Positions 31,115-42,440 are shown, counted from the first letter of the stretch. The stretch: 64,000 bases of DNA from Elymus sibiricus (GCA_039707655.1 CM077671.1:366136720-366200719); one strand, 5' to 3'. Program-made: numbers and translations. Notes: a model not told the origin generated them from the letters alone.

Positions 31115-31720
31115 CTAATATTCTGCCTGGCATTCGTTGATCTCCACCGCCTCCTCGATGACCAGCTCCCGCTCGACGAATTCCGGGGAAAGGAGATCCA
31201 TCGCCACATACTCCAGCAGCTCGCAGTCTTCGTCCACCATCTCTTTGGATAAGGCCGCCATGAGCTGGGCGTGGGCGGCCTTGCTCTGGGCATGGACGGC
31301 CACAATCTTGGCTAGGGAGGACGACGAACGGACGCCTGCTCGAGCACACTCAGCGATTACCAACTCAACGGAGGTGGGTTGTCGACCGGTGTCGGAGAAG
31401 GCAGATGTGATTTGTGCAGCGACCGACACGAGATGGGCGTGGGCGGCCTCGAGATGGGACTGGGCGTCCGCCATCAGGGCTACGGCGACCGTCGAGGAAC
31501 TGACAGCTGATGTGCCGTTCTCGCCATTTGATATCCCCGTCGCGGTTGTTGCTGCCGCCCTCTCAGCTGCAGCAGCTGCCCTTTCGGTTGCTGCAGCCGC
31601 TCTGTCGGAGGTAGCGACCGCGTTCAAGCATGTTGAGAGCGTGCTCATGGCTGATGCGGCTGCACTCGGGCTGGAGTCGGTTGCCAAAGTTTCCCTCACG
31701 ACGGGGATCCATGTCCTCAT
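31115..31720 (-). CDS. Unrecognised alanine-rich ORF (201 aa) in the large CACTA
   Basis: Minus strand, intact from ATG 31720 to 31115. Alanine-rich with a repeated E/D-R-A-A-A-A block (DRAAAATERAAAAAERAAA), then a longer helical part ending EMVDEDCELLEYVAMDLLSP ... INECQAEY. The frame is also open for some residues upstream, so the start is uncertain. No signal peptide or membrane segment. It may be a CACTA accessory protein or a captured gene; no family recognised. Confidence 0.45.
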   Translation of the reverse strand: MRTWIPVVRETLATDSSPSAAASAMSTLSTCLNAVATSDRAAAATERAAAAAERAAATTATGISNGENGTSAVSSSTVAVALMADAQSHLEAAHAHLVSVAAQITSAFSDTGRQPTSVELVIAECARAGVRSSSSLAKIVAVHAQSKAAHAQLMAALSKEMVDEDCELLEYVAMDLLSPEFVERELVIEEAVEINECQAEY

Positions 31721-31984
31721 CTTTCACCGGCGACGATTGAAAAGTAAAATGGTTTGAGGAGTCAGTGCGGTAAACTGGCTGGCGGTGTACTGCAGCGGAC
31801 GAAGCTTCCGGCCTAAGCCATGCATTACGAGGATTGGCCCAAGATATTTTGTACTGCATCACACACGATTCATGAACGTCAACTATTTGTGAAAGACTTA
31901 ATTTTCAAAATGTTTTTAAAACAAAAAATGAGGTTGATTCGACAAAGGACGTTGTTTGGATTGCAATAAGATTTATGTGTAGTG

Positions 31985-34000
31985 AACACTGACCAATAGC
32001 TATGTCATGCTAAAATATGGAATTATTCAGGGTCTGTTTTGCCATTTTTTTATAAATTAATTGAGTTTTCTAGACATTTAATGTGTAAAATTCAAATTTG
32101 AACTATCGTCCCAATGTCCGTGCTTCAAAATGGGATGAAAAATCATATTAGTGTCCATGGCTTCATCTTTACGTCACGGGCAATAAATGGGAATGAACTT
32201 CAAACATCTCGCCATCTTGGCTCGGCCACAAACGTTGAGAAACTTGGTTTTTAAATTACTGTAAATCCAAAACGCGTCAAAAATTCTAAAAACTTGGCAT
32301 GTTGTCATGACATGGCACATATGTGCCATGGTAAAAAAAATTGTACAACATGGGACAATTTTAGCCACATGTCCCTTACAAAGCAGAGCTTCTCACTTCA
32401 ATCTTTGAGGTCCCGATAAGGAGAACGTCACCTTACGTAGGCAAAATGACATCCGCTCATCTTCTGGCCATGAACTTTTGTTAGAGGCAACTCACACTAG
32501 TAAGAGTGTCTTGCTAAAATATGGAATTATTCAGGGTTCTTTTCTCATTTTCATACGTTAATTGAGTTCTCTAGGCATACAATGTGGATAATTAAAATTT
32601 GAACTAAAATCATAAGGTCCGGTGCTTCAAAATGGGTTGAAAAATCATATAAGTGTCATTGGCTACTTTGGGCCCCATGCAAGTTATGGGAATGGATTTC
32701 AAACATCTTGGGGTCTTGGCTCGGCCACATACTTTGAGAAACTTAGTTTTACATTCATGTATAAATCAAAAACTCGTAAGAAATTCAGGAAACTTGGCAT
32801 GGTGTCATGGCATGGCTCATATGTGTCCTGATGATAAATTGTCCTATTTGTGACAAGTTTTGGCACAAGCCCTTACAAACCTCACCTACTCACGGGAAGC
32901 TAGCTTTTGTGGTTTCGATAAGGAACGCGTCACTTTATTTTGGCGAATCGACATCCGCTGCCTCTTCTCGTCTTAAACTATTTATTTCTAGAGGCAACAT
33001 ATACCAAAATGAGTGTCGTTCCAAAATATGAAAGTATACATGGTTCGTTTGGGCTTTTTTTACATTAATTGACTTTTATATGCATTATTTAATGTGCATA
33101 ATTCAAATTTGAACTACATTCACATGGTACGGTGCATCAAAATGGGTTGAAAACCGTATAAGTGTACATGCATCTTTAGGATCCCATGCAATATATGGGA
33201 ATGAATTTCAAACATCTCGCGGTCTTGGCTCGGCCATACAAACATTGAGAAACACGGGTTTTAAATCTTGTGTAAATCAAAAACTAGTCAGAAAATTCAT
33301 GAAACTTCGTATGGTGTCATAAACATGCGTGGCTCATATGTGCCCTGGTAAAATAATGTCCAATTTGGGACAAGTTTTGGCACAAGTCCCGCACAAACCA
33401 AAGATTAATTATCACGTGAAGCTTTGTTGTTTCGATATGGAATGTATCATCTTATGTGGGCGAATCGACATCCGCTGCCTCTTCTCGTCTTGAACTATTT
33501 CTATAGGCAACATATACCAAAATGAGAGTGTCGTGCCAAAATATGAAATTATACATGGTTCGTTTAGCCTTTTTATACATTATTTGACTTTTATATGCAT
33601 TATTTAACGTGCATAATTCAAATCCGAACTACAATCAGAAGGTCCGGTGCATCAAAATGGGTTGAAAACCATATTAGTGTGCATGCATCTTTAGGTCCCA
33701 TGAAAGACATGTGAATGAATTTCAAACATTTCGGGGTCTAGGCTCGGCCACAAAAACATTGAGAAACTATAGGGTTTTAAATCATGTAAATCAAAAACTC
33801 GTCGGGAGATTCATGAAACTTGGCATGGTTTCATGAACATGGCACATAAAGGCGTCATAGCATTTTGTTTTCCTATCTGAGACTTGTTTTTTAATATACA
33901 TTTTCTCTTAGAGCCAACATTGAGAATATTAGTTAAATTATAGTAAATCTAGAACTCACACAAAATTCAAGAAATTTGGCATGGCGTCATTATATAGCAA
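31985..34000. repeat. Tandem array of about 505-bp units, four copies plus a partial
   Basis: Each unit has CAAAATATGRAATTAT, AATTCAAATTTGAACTA, CAAAATGGGTTGAAAA, CTCGGCCA and AACTTGGCATGGTGTCATG in the same order. The CTCGGCCA mark falls at 32221, 32720, 33229 and 33743, giving periods of 499, 509 and 514. A partial fifth copy is at about 33915-34000. Units are diverged (roughly 80-85% by eye). No coding role seen. Confidence 0.88.
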
Positions 34001-34461
34001 AAATATGCTGTGGTATTTTTCGTGTCATTAATAGCAAACAAAAGCTTTTTGGAACAAAGAACTGTCACGTTTCCACGCAAACGGTTGCATTATTTTCAAA
34101 CCGTTGGCGTTCTACTGCCCTTTACGTGCTGCCAAGCGTCGCACTCTTTTATTGGCTAGGGCTTAGGAGGTACCGTGAGAGTAGCTTCTTGAGTTAACAG
34201 GAGGCGTGCGAGCTGGCATCCGCCGCGCAGGCTCACCGGGAGGTGTGCAGGTAGTACGCCAAAGACTCATCGGGAATCGAGCCCTTTGACCTCCGTATCC
34301 GCCCTCCTCGCTTCCAACCTGTCCATCAATGGTGCCCGGGCCGCCGTTTAATAGGCGGCTTTACTGCCCACTCACTCACAATCCTCCATATATCTTCGCC
34401 TCACATTCCCCTCCATCTTCAGACCTCCACGGCGACCTACGCCATGCTGTAGAAGGATCAT
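34001..34461 (+). other. Upstream region of the proline-rich ORF
   Basis: No gene. Contains CATATATCTTCG near 34386, a possible TATA-like site about 70 bases before the ATG, and GC-rich sequence. Confidence 0.35.
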
Positions 34462-35091
34462 ATGCCACTAGTCTTTCGGTTTGGTGAAGTTGACACTGAG
34501 CCGGAAGAGATAGAACATGAAGACGAATGGGACGCCTTGGACATGGCCCTGGAAGAGTTGCATGCCGCAGCGGATGCTGCCCCGACGCACTCGCCATCAA
34601 CCATCACCGTGCCCGCGCCAACAACCATCCTCGTGGCATTGACAGGCTTGTCGCCCAGCATCATCGCAGCGCTGGAAACCGCGGGCGTCAGGGAGGTCCC
34701 CGCCGACCCGCGTGAGCTCGTGTATGTGCAACCGCCAGCGCCTCCTCCTGCCCCCGTGCTCGTGCGCGTCCTTGCACACGCCACGCAGGTCCCAGTGCCC
34801 GTGCCCGCACCGACGGCGCCCGACCCCTTGCGCGCGCCTGCACCCACCGCGCCCGTGCCCATGCGCGCGCCTGCACCCGTCACGGCCCCCTCAGCGGATT
34901 GGGCTGCCGCCGTCGATAGCTTTCTCGTAGCGCCTTTAGTCGCCGCCCCCCGGCCCCGCGCCCATCGATCGCGCGACGACCAGCTCTTTGATTGTGAAGT
35001 CCATAACATTCTGGTCTCGGTTGAAGAACTGTACAACTACGCCCCGGAGCACGAGAACGCCGGTGCCGCCGCCGCAACTAGTTTTCTTTAA
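34462..35091 (+). CDS. Unrecognised proline/alanine-rich ORF (209 aa)
   Basis: ATG 34462, intact to TAA at 35089-35091. The acidic N-terminus (DTEPEEIEHEDEWDALDMAL) resembles an acidic activation-type segment. The middle has P-A-P repeats (APTAPDPLRAPAPTAPVPMR). The C-terminus is DCEVHNILVSVEELYNYAPE. It is followed by an AATAAAATC possible polyadenylation signal near 35135. It lies inside the large CACTA and is opposite in strand to most of that element's genes. No family recognised. Confidence 0.5.
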   Translation: MPLVFRFGEVDTEPEEIEHEDEWDALDMALEELHAAADAAPTHSPSTITVPAPTTILVALTGLSPSIIAALETAGVREVPADPRELVYVQPPAPPPAPVLVRVLAHATQVPVPVPAPTAPDPLRAPAPTAPVPMRAPAPVTAPSADWAAAVDSFLVAPLVAAPRPRAHRSRDDQLFDCEVHNILVSVEELYNYAPEHENAGAAAATSFL

Positions 35092-35805
35092 ATTGTATCT
35101 CAATTGTATGAATGTAAAGTGAAAGCTTGACTGAATAAAATCTATGGTTTGATGAACTAAGTATTTATCTCTGAATTCACGTAGCAAACAAAAAACAATC
35201 ATAGTTTTATCTGAATGAACACACTTCACAAACGGTTCAGGTTGAATACTCGTTTGAAGATCGACAACTATCTTTCCTTCGCCCGTAAGCCAAGTCAAAA
35301 TATTGGCGCGAAGGATTGGTCCAATGTGTTATTGCAAACGTTTCTCGAATATGATCCGTGTGCCTAGTACAGACAATCCAGGAAGATTTGCATCTATCAT
35401 ACTGGGTAAATTTCCATGTGTCAAATCGGAAACGTTGGCATCTGTTGATGTAGTAACACTGGCATTTGTCAACATTGTAGCACTGGCATTTGGCAAGTAT
35501 TGAAGAAACAAAATTACAATTAGGGTGTAAATTTGCAACTGAAATTCACTTTAAACATGGATTTCATTCATACATTAAGCACTGGTCTTTGTACAATACA
35601 GTTCATCTCAACAGTTGAACCGAACAAACTTTTCCCCAATTGTTGCCAACCACGTACTGAATTAGTTAGTTCAACTATATACTAGCTAATTAAAGTACGT
35701 GGTAAAGTTCAACCATATCTATAGTTAGATGAACTGAACAAAATAGCCCCTAAATACTAGTACTACGGAGGGGCTTTGTACTACTTCCAGCAGAATCGAG
35801 CACGC
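35092..35805. other. Non-coding AT-rich region of the large CACTA
   Basis: No frame supported. A short inverted repeat CCACGTACT / AGTACGTGG flanks about 30 bases near 35650-35702. Three near-repeats of a GTAGCACTGGCATTTG-like unit lie near 35430-35500. Confidence 0.4.
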
Positions 35806-36183
35806 TCAGTAAGAGCAAGTCGAGGAGGAGCCTGCCGACGAGTTGGCGGAGACGTGTCTGTTGCCTGCCAGTGCTGCCCTCCGACGCTCAAGACGCCCCT
35901 CCTTGAAGCGACAGGACTCTGCGTAGATCTCCTCATTCCGCGCCACCGTTGCGGCTTCTCCTCCGGCCACGGCGTCGGTGAGCTTCTTCGTGTGCGCGAC
36001 CTGGCGCTCCACCTCCTTCTCTAGGAAGTAGATGTAGCGCGCAAGGGTTGCGACGCAGAAGCCCGACGGCGGGCCTTTGGCGGACTACACCTCCCGCATT
36101 CGGGCCTTGGTGGCGGCGCGGGTTATGACCCCGCAGCCTGACGGCGGGGTCGTGGCAAAGACGGACGACGATGGGGTGGCAGC
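35806..36183 (-). pseudogene. Gene-like ORF of the large CACTA, 3' part (split by Sabrina-1)
   Basis: Minus strand, continuing the frame from 62850. It reads ATPSSSVFATTPPSGCGVIT, RAATKARMREV, a TAG stop, then SAKGPPSGFCVATLARYIYF, LEKEVERQVAHTKKLTDAVA and ends ...SSAGSSSTCSY with its stop at 35806-35808. The second half is predicted coiled coil. TSD of Sabrina-1 is GCAGC at 36179-36183. Function unknown; broken by one nonsense codon and by the insertion. Confidence 0.55.
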
Positions 36184-37757
36184 TGACGTGGCTTGAGACT
36201 GCATCGGTATTTCCTCAAAGAGGAAGGGATGATGCAGCACAGCGACGGTAAGTATTTCCCTCAGTTATGAAACCAAGGTTATCGAACCAGTAGAAGGATC
36301 ACCAACACCAAATAAGGAGCACCTGCACACAAACAACAAATACTTGCAACCCGACGCAAAAGAGAGGTTGTCAATCTCTCTACGGTAAAAAGATAGATTC
36401 GGTAGTGATAGATAGGAGAGATAGATCTCTCAAGAACACAAATAAAAAGAGCAAATATGCAGCAATATATTTTTGGCTTTTTGGTTTTGTAGATCCGAAA
36501 ATAAAGAGTGCAAAAAACATAGATCGGAAAGCAATATGATGGAAAAGTAGACCCGGGGGCCGTAGGGTTCACTAGTGGCTTCTCTCATGAGTATAGCGCA
36601 CGGTGGGTGAACAAATTACTGTTGGGCAATTGATGGAAAATCGAATAGTCATGACGATATCTAAGGCGATGATCATTATATAGGAATCACGTCCAAGATA
36701 GATAGACCGACTCCTGCCTGCATCTACCTCTATTACTCCACACATCGACCGCTATCCAGCATGCATCTAGTGTATTAAGTTCATGGGAAAACGGAGTAAT
36801 GCAATAAGAACGATGACATGATGTAGACAAGATCTATTTATGTAGGAATATACCCCATCTTGTTATCCTTAATAGCAACGATACATGCGTGTCTTGCTGC
36901 CCCTTTTGTCACTGGGAAAGAACACCACAAGATCGAACCCATCACAAAGCACCTCTTCCCATGGCAAGAAAAATTGATCTAGTCGGCCTAACTAAACCAA
37001 AGATTCGGAGAAGAAATACGAGGCTATAAGTAATCATGAATATAAGAGATCAAAGAAGACTCAAATAATATTCATGGATAGAAACTGATCATGAACTCAA
37101 AATTCATCGGATCCCAACAAACACATCGCAAAAATTTACATCAAATAGATCTCCAAGAGACCATTGTATTGAGAATCATAAGAGAGAGAGAGAAGCCATC
37201 TAGCTACTGCCTACGGACCCATAGGTCTATGGTGGAGTACTCATGCATCATCGGAGAGGCACCTATGAGGAAGATGAACCCCTCTGTGATGGTGTTTAGA
37301 TTGGATCTCGAGGTTCTGGAACTTGCGGCGGCTGGAATTGTGTTTCGTTGACTCCCCTAGGGTTTTTGGAATATTTGGGAATTTATAGGCATCAGAGGCG
37401 GTGCGGAAGTGGGCCGAGGAGGGCACAACCCATCAGGGCACGTCGGGGCCCCCCTGGCGCACCCTGGTGGGTTGTGCTCTCCACAGCCCACCTCTCCGGC
37501 AGTTGTTTGGCCCACTGGGTGTCTTCTGGTCCAGAAAAAATCTCCACAAAGTTTCGTCGTGAATGGACAACGTTTGGTATTGATTTTCTGCGAAGTAAAA
37601 AACAAGCAAAAACAGCAACTGGCACTTTGGCACTATGTCAATAGGTTAATCCCAAAAAATGATATAAAATTGTTATAAAATGATTGTAAAACATCCAAGA
37701 ATGACAATATAACAGCATGGAACAAGCAAAAATTATAGATACGTTGGAGACGTATCA
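36184..37757 (-). repeat. 3' LTR of Sabrina-1 (1574 bp)
   Basis: On plus it reads TGACGTGGCTTGAG ... GGAGACGTATCA and is matched by 61272-62844. Confidence 0.92.
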
Positions 37758-38118
37758 GCATCCCCATGCTTAATTCCTACTCGTCCTCGAGTAGGTAAAT
37801 GATAAAAACAGAATTTTTGATGTGGAATGTTGCCTAACATGTTCATCACATTCTTTTCTCTTGTATAGCATGGACATTTGGACTTATAATGATTCGAAGC
37901 AATAGTCTAGTTTTAACATAATGACTTCAATACTCAAGCATGTCAACAAGCAACCATGTCTTTCAAAATATCAACACTAAAGAGAGTTATCCCTAGCCCA
38001 TCATGCTCAATCATTGATCCATTCATGAAACACACTCAAATATTAGCTATTCCCAATGCTCAAGTACGATCATAGTGCCCCCTAGTTGGTGCTTATAAGA
38101 GAAGATGGAGACTCATTG
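37758..38118 (-). other. Internal 3' region of Sabrina-1, up to the Gypsy B insertion
   Basis: Begins (plus) GCATCCCCATGCTTAATTCC, whose minus-strand form is the polypurine-like tract beside the 3' LTR. Non-coding. Confidence 0.75.
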
Positions 38119-39070
38119 ACGGGGGGATAACCCCGGGGTAGCCTCAGCCGACTGCCTCCAACTTTTCGAAACGACCGCAGGATGAGCCGCCTCCCCTTGC
38201 GGTCCGGCTCCGCGCGGCCGGCTCCACCAATCGTCCGGCTCGGGGCCGTGCAGTCGGCTACTCCAACCAGCCGGCTAGGGGCGGAGACGCCTAGCCCCTA
38301 GCCGGCGGTGCTGCAGGTACTGCCGTCAGAGCACGCTTGGCTACAGAGGCCTCCGTCGCATCGGGGGTCAGCGCCCGCATGGCCACAGTGAGGCGACAGT
38401 GCCTCTGACTCTGGCCGACTGCGACCTGGCGAACGGCACAGTGCCAACCTGCCCTCAACCAATCCATTACCTGCCCCGGCGTAGCTACAATGCGGCCGGC
38501 CGTACCGTTGACCGCACCCGGCTGCCGCAAGACGACACCCCGAAGGACGACCCGTGCCTCGACGGGACGGGCACAGGGGCCCGCCAGCCGAGTCCCCTTC
38601 GGCTCCCGACGGGACCCCGTAGCCGGCAGGCCCTACCAGCGACGAGACCCCTCAGCCGGGGGCCCCACGGCCGGCTAGACAGACTGACAGCTGGGACCCT
38701 CCGGAGCCTTCTACTCATATTGTATTCCGGGGGGTTGGCCTATAAAACCCCCCGGAGCTCCCCCATGCAAAGGGGAATCGCTTCCAGAACACACACCCAC
38801 ACACACGTAGAGAGGCTGAGAAAGCGAGCTAGCCCCTTCTTCCTCCTCTACCCGCACAGCTCAAGGAGCACCATTGTAGCCCCCTTTGGTTAATCAACCA
38901 GACCGGCAGGACTAGGGGTATTACCTCCCACGGAGGTCCCTGAACCTGGGTACATCGTGTGTCCCTCACCGCTTGTGCCTAATCCCGCTCCCGGAGCCCG
39001 CCGGCGTCCTTCGGCCCCAACCACTCTCGATAAGCCACGCCATGGCATCTGTCGTGAGAAAACGACGACA
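38119..39070 (+). repeat. 5' LTR of Gypsy B (952 bp)
   Basis: Contains TATAAAA at 38741-38747 with GGGG/CCCC flanks. Ends GACGACA directly before the primer site. Confidence 0.93.
38741..38747 (+). promoter_or_regulatory. TATA box in the Gypsy B 5' LTR
   Basis: TATAAAA between GGGGGGTTGGCC and CCCCCCGG; also present at 57756 in the 3' LTR. Confidence 0.65.
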
Positions 39071-41735
39071 GTTGGCGCCCACTGTGGGGCCGTCCGCGGC
39101 GCCGGCCGGAGTCACGCTCCGGGCAGGACCCTTCACCACCTCCCCCGGTCGCCTCGCGTCCGGGCAGAACCGCTCGCTCGTGGTGCTTGCTCTCGCGGGA
39201 CAGAACCCCGTCCCTGCTAGCCCTGTGGGCAACGCTGCCGGCCTCTCCGTCGAGCGGCTCGGCAGCGACCCTCTGCTCAACATCACCGCCCTCACCGAGC
39301 GCCTCGGCAGGCTGAGCCTCACCGGTGAGCCGGCTGCCGATGAGTACCCTGGCCAGGTGCTCGACTGCCTCGACCCGCCCTCGTCCGTGGGCGCACTCGC
39401 CCAGGGCGAGGCCGGCGACTCCCGCGTCCGCGCGGGGGTAATGGCCACCGGCTCCTCCACGACCTCCGGCCGTGCCAGGGCGGAGGCGGACGCGGCCGCT
39501 GCGGCCGCTCGCGCCGGCCCCTCCGACCCCCTCGGCTCCGTGCTTCGGGGCCTCAGCACCCCCGTCGCTCCTACGACGAACCCAGCCACTGCTACGGCCG
39601 AGCTGGAGGCTGCTCGCCGGCTGCTTCTCGACGAGGCAACCGTGCTTGCCACCACCAAGCGCCGGATGGAGTCCGCGCAGCGCGAGTACAACTCCGCCTA
39701 CGGCCTCACCCCCGCCGGCAACGAGCCCAGCCGGCGCGGTGACGTCCGCAACCGCGGCCGGGTAGACGCGGAAATCCTTGGCGGCAGGCTCCCCACCTAT
39801 GACACGCCGGCTGCCAACCTGAGGGCCGCCCACGTGGCCTACGCCGACCTAGCCGGCCTGGTGGGCAAAGAGCGAGAGCAGCAGGACCGCCACATCCAAG
39901 ACCTCATCGCCACCGCTAACGCCCAACAGGCCCGGCTCGACGGCATCAACGCCGGCTCCGAAATTCCCGGCCCCGAGGGGGACGCTCCGCCTACTGCTGG
40001 CCAGTGCCGGCCGGTCCAGCAGGCTTCTTCCCCTCGCGGCCCCGGCCGGCGAGGCGCTGGGTCTCACAACGGACGCTCCCGGCTGCGAGACGACCAGCCG
40101 GCCGTCAACAGCCGGCGCGACGACGCTCCGGCTGGTGGCAGTCGGCGCAGTCGGGACCATACCCCGCCCCCGCGGCGGGTACGTGCCCGCTCGCCTGCCC
40201 CGACTGTCCGTCCCGAGCTGGCCGCTCGGCTTGGCCCGCGCGTCCCGCGGAGCGAGAACGACGCGCAGACCCGCATCGAGCGGCTAGCGCAGTCGGCCCT
40301 CCTCCAGGAGGAGGGCTCGATCGGCCCGGCATGTTTCGGCCCCTGGATCAGCAACGAGCCGTTCCCGGCCGGCTTCACTCTCCCTCGCGACACCCCGAAG
40401 TACAACGGCACCGCCAAGCCGGAGGACTGGCTAGTCGACTACACCACCGCGGTCGGCATTGCCAGGGGGAACAAGCGTGTATCCGTCTGCTACGCCCCCC
40501 TAATGTTGACCGGCTCGGCCCGGACCTGGCTTAACAGCCTGTCGGCCGGCAGCATCAACACCTGGACGGACTTCGAGGAAGCGTTCGGCCGCAACTTCAC
40601 CGGCACCTACAAGCGGCCCGGCCGGCCCCGTGAGCTGGCCTTGTGCGTCCAGGGGCCGGAGGAGCCCCTCCGCGACTACCTCACGCGCTGGTCCGAGCTC
40701 CGCAACTCCTGCGAGGGAGTGCACGAGGTGCAGGCCATCCAATATTTCATCGAGGGCTGCCAAGACGGCACCCACCTCAAGCACAAGCTCTTGTGCTCCG
40801 AGCCGGCTACCCTGGCGGACGTGATGGCCAAGGCGGATAAGTATGCCACGGCCGATTCCGCTATGCGGATGAAGGTCACCACGCCAGCCAAGCCGGCTCC
40901 GCCGCCTGCCGTGCCGCGGGCGGCTGCCGACAACCGGCAGCAGCAGAACAACAAACGCAAGTCCGATCAACCGGATCCCCGTTACAGGAGCCGGCAGGTC
41001 ACCACTATCGAAGAGGAGCAACCGGCTGCCCAGGCCCCCAGCCAGCGCCAGTGCACCGGCAAGGCCGCCTGGCAGCCCAAGATTACCTTCAAGCAAATGC
41101 TTGACCTACCCTGCAAGCACCACTCCGGGGCCAAGCCGGCCACCCACACCCTCCGGCAGTGCAGCTTCTCCCAGCGGCTAGCCCGAGGCGAGGGCCTTCC
41201 GGCTCCTCCGCCTCCGGCTCCCCGCGTGCCGGCTCCGGCTCAGGCCCAGCCGCCTGCTCCGGCTTCGGCTGCTAATGACGGCCGTCTCCATGACCAGTTC
41301 CCTAACCAGGACGGGTCCTACGTCGTCTTCACCAGTGAAGCGACCGACAAACACAGCGTGCGCCAGCGCCGGCACGAGGTGAACGCCACCGCCCCCTCGG
41401 TCCCCCAATTCAAGCATTGGTCCGAGAAGCCGGTCACTTGGAGCCGGACGGACCACCCGGACGTGATGCCATACCCGGGCAGCTACGCCCTCGTCCTCGA
41501 TCCCACCCGGCAAACCCCAAGCAATGTGTCACCATCGACGCCAACCTCAGCAGCAAATAGGAAGGCGAGCTCGTCGACTTCCTCCGTGAGAATCGGGATA
41601 TCTTTGCATGGTCTCCCAAAGACATGCCGGGTGTTTCGAGGAAGTTCGCCGAGCACAAACTTCATGTCTGGCCGGATGCGAAGCTGGTCAAGCAACCCCT
41701 GTGCCATTTCTCCGAGGAGAAGCGGCTTACTATAG
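39042..41735 (+). CDS. gag: Gag of Gypsy B, running into a protease deletion
   Basis: The frame is open from inside the 5' LTR (ATG 39042) through the primer site, so the true start is unclear; ATG 39441 is the next good candidate. An Ala/Arg-rich N-terminus leads to a Retrotrans_gag domain at about 40340-40850 (FTLPRDTPKYNGTAKPEDWL, RTWLNSLSAGSINTWTDFEE, PLRDYLTRWSELRNSCEGV). After it comes a zinc-knuckle-like CKHHSGAKPATHTLRQC, then VNATAPSVPQFKHWSEKPVT leading to the protease. At about 41503, after ALVLDPT, roughly the whole aspartic protease is missing; the remaining residues to 41735 are out of frame with pol and meaningless. Confidence 0.82.
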   Translation: MASVVRKRRQLAPTVGPSAAPAGVTLRAGPFTTSPGRLASGQNRSLVVLALAGQNPVPASPVGNAAGLSVERLGSDPLLNITALTERLGRLSLTGEPAADEYPGQVLDCLDPPSSVGALAQGEAGDSRVRAGVMATGSSTTSGRARAEADAAAAAARAGPSDPLGSVLRGLSTPVAPTTNPATATAELEAARRLLLDEATVLATTKRRMESAQREYNSAYGLTPAGNEPSRRGDVRNRGRVDAEILGGRLPTYDTPAANLRAAHVAYADLAGLVGKEREQQDRHIQDLIATANAQQARLDGINAGSEIPGPEGDAPPTAGQCRPVQQASSPRGPGRRGAGSHNGRSRLRDDQPAVNSRRDDAPAGGSRRSRDHTPPPRRVRARSPAPTVRPELAARLGPRVPRSENDAQTRIERLAQSALLQEEGSIGPACFGPWISNEPFPAGFTLPRDTPKYNGTAKPEDWLVDYTTAVGIARGNKRVSVCYAPLMLTGSARTWLNSLSAGSINTWTDFEEAFGRNFTGTYKRPGRPRELALCVQGPEEPLRDYLTRWSELRNSCEGVHEVQAIQYFIEGCQDGTHLKHKLLCSEPATLADVMAKADKYATADSAMRMKVTTPAKPAPPPAVPRAAADNRQQQNNKRKSDQPDPRYRSRQVTTIEEEQPAAQAPSQRQCTGKAAWQPKITFKQMLDLPCKHHSGAKPATHTLRQCSFSQRLARGEGLPAPPPPAPRVPAPAQAQPPAPASAANDGRLHDQFPNQDGSYVVFTSEATDKHSVRQRRHEVNATAPSVPQFKHWSEKPVTWSRTDHPDVMPYPGSYALVLDPTRQTPSNVSPSTPTSAANRKASSSTSSVRIGISLHGLPKTCRVFRGSSPSTNFMSGRMRSWSSNPCAISPRRSGLL
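39072..39089 (+). other. Primer-binding site of Gypsy B
   Basis: TTGGCGCCCACTGTGGGG, one base after the 5' LTR; typical of Tat-type grass Gypsy elements. Confidence 0.8.
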
Positions 41736-42440
41736 GAGAGGAAATCGCCCGGCTGCTCGCAGCCGGCTTCATCATGGAAGTGTTCCACCCGGACTGGCTG
41801 GCCAACCCAGTCCTGGTGCTGAAGAAAAATAAGACTTGGCGCATGTGTATCGACTACACGAGCCTGAACAAGGCATGTCCCAAGGACCCGTTCGCCCTGC
41901 CGCGGATCGATCAAGTTATCGACTCCACGGCCGGCTGCGATTTGCTGTCCTTCCTGGACGCCCACTCAGGCTACCACCAGATCAAGCTGGACCCGGCCGA
42001 CCGGCTGAAGACCTCCTTCATCACCCCCTTCGGGGCCTACTGCTACATCACCATGTCCTTCGGCCTGAAGAATGCAGGCGCCACTTTCCAGCGCTGCATG
42101 CAGAAGTGCCTCCTGCCGTAGATCGGCAGGAACGTCCACGTCTATGTTGACGACATCGCCGTCAAGACCAAGAAGCATTTCAGCCTCCTTGACGACCTCC
42201 GGGAGACCTTCGCCAATCTGCGCGAGTACAAGGTCAAGCTCAACCCGGAGAAGTGCGATTTCGGCGTCCCATCCGGCCAACTCCTGGGTTTCTTCGTGTC
42301 CGCCCGCGGCATCGAGGCTAACCCAGAGAAGATCAGGGCGATCGAGCGTATGCCCAAGCCGACCCGTCTCCACGACGTCCAGAAGTTCACCGGCTGCCTC
42401 GCTTCGCTCAGCCGGTTCGTCAGCCGGCTGGGAGAAAAGG
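41507..42440 (+). pseudogene. pol: Reverse transcriptase of Gypsy B
   Basis: After the deletion, pol is in the next frame: VTIDANLSSK, TAG at about 41558-41560, then ELVDFLRENRDIFAWSPKDM, then the RT proper (WRMCIDYTSLNKACPKDPFA, LLSFLDAHSGYHQIKL with the first Asp, SFGLKNAGATFQRCMQ). TAG at 42119-42121 follows, then YVDDIAVKTKK with the catalytic YVDD and LNPEKCDFGVPSGQLLGF. Two nonsense codons make it inactive. Otherwise well preserved, more so than Gypsy A. Confidence 0.9.

Noticed and set aside
35651..35702. Possible small MITE with CCACGTACT ends
   Set aside because: Arms of nine bases only and no clear target duplication.
37348..37644. Short frames at about 37340-37680 and 62430-62760 that resemble each other
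   Set aside because: They are the same LTR sequence read in chance frames, not a gene pair.
38979..39833. Minus-strand open frame opposite the gag of Gypsy B
   Set aside because: Shadow of a high-GC coding strand; composition-driven glycine/arginine-rich protein.
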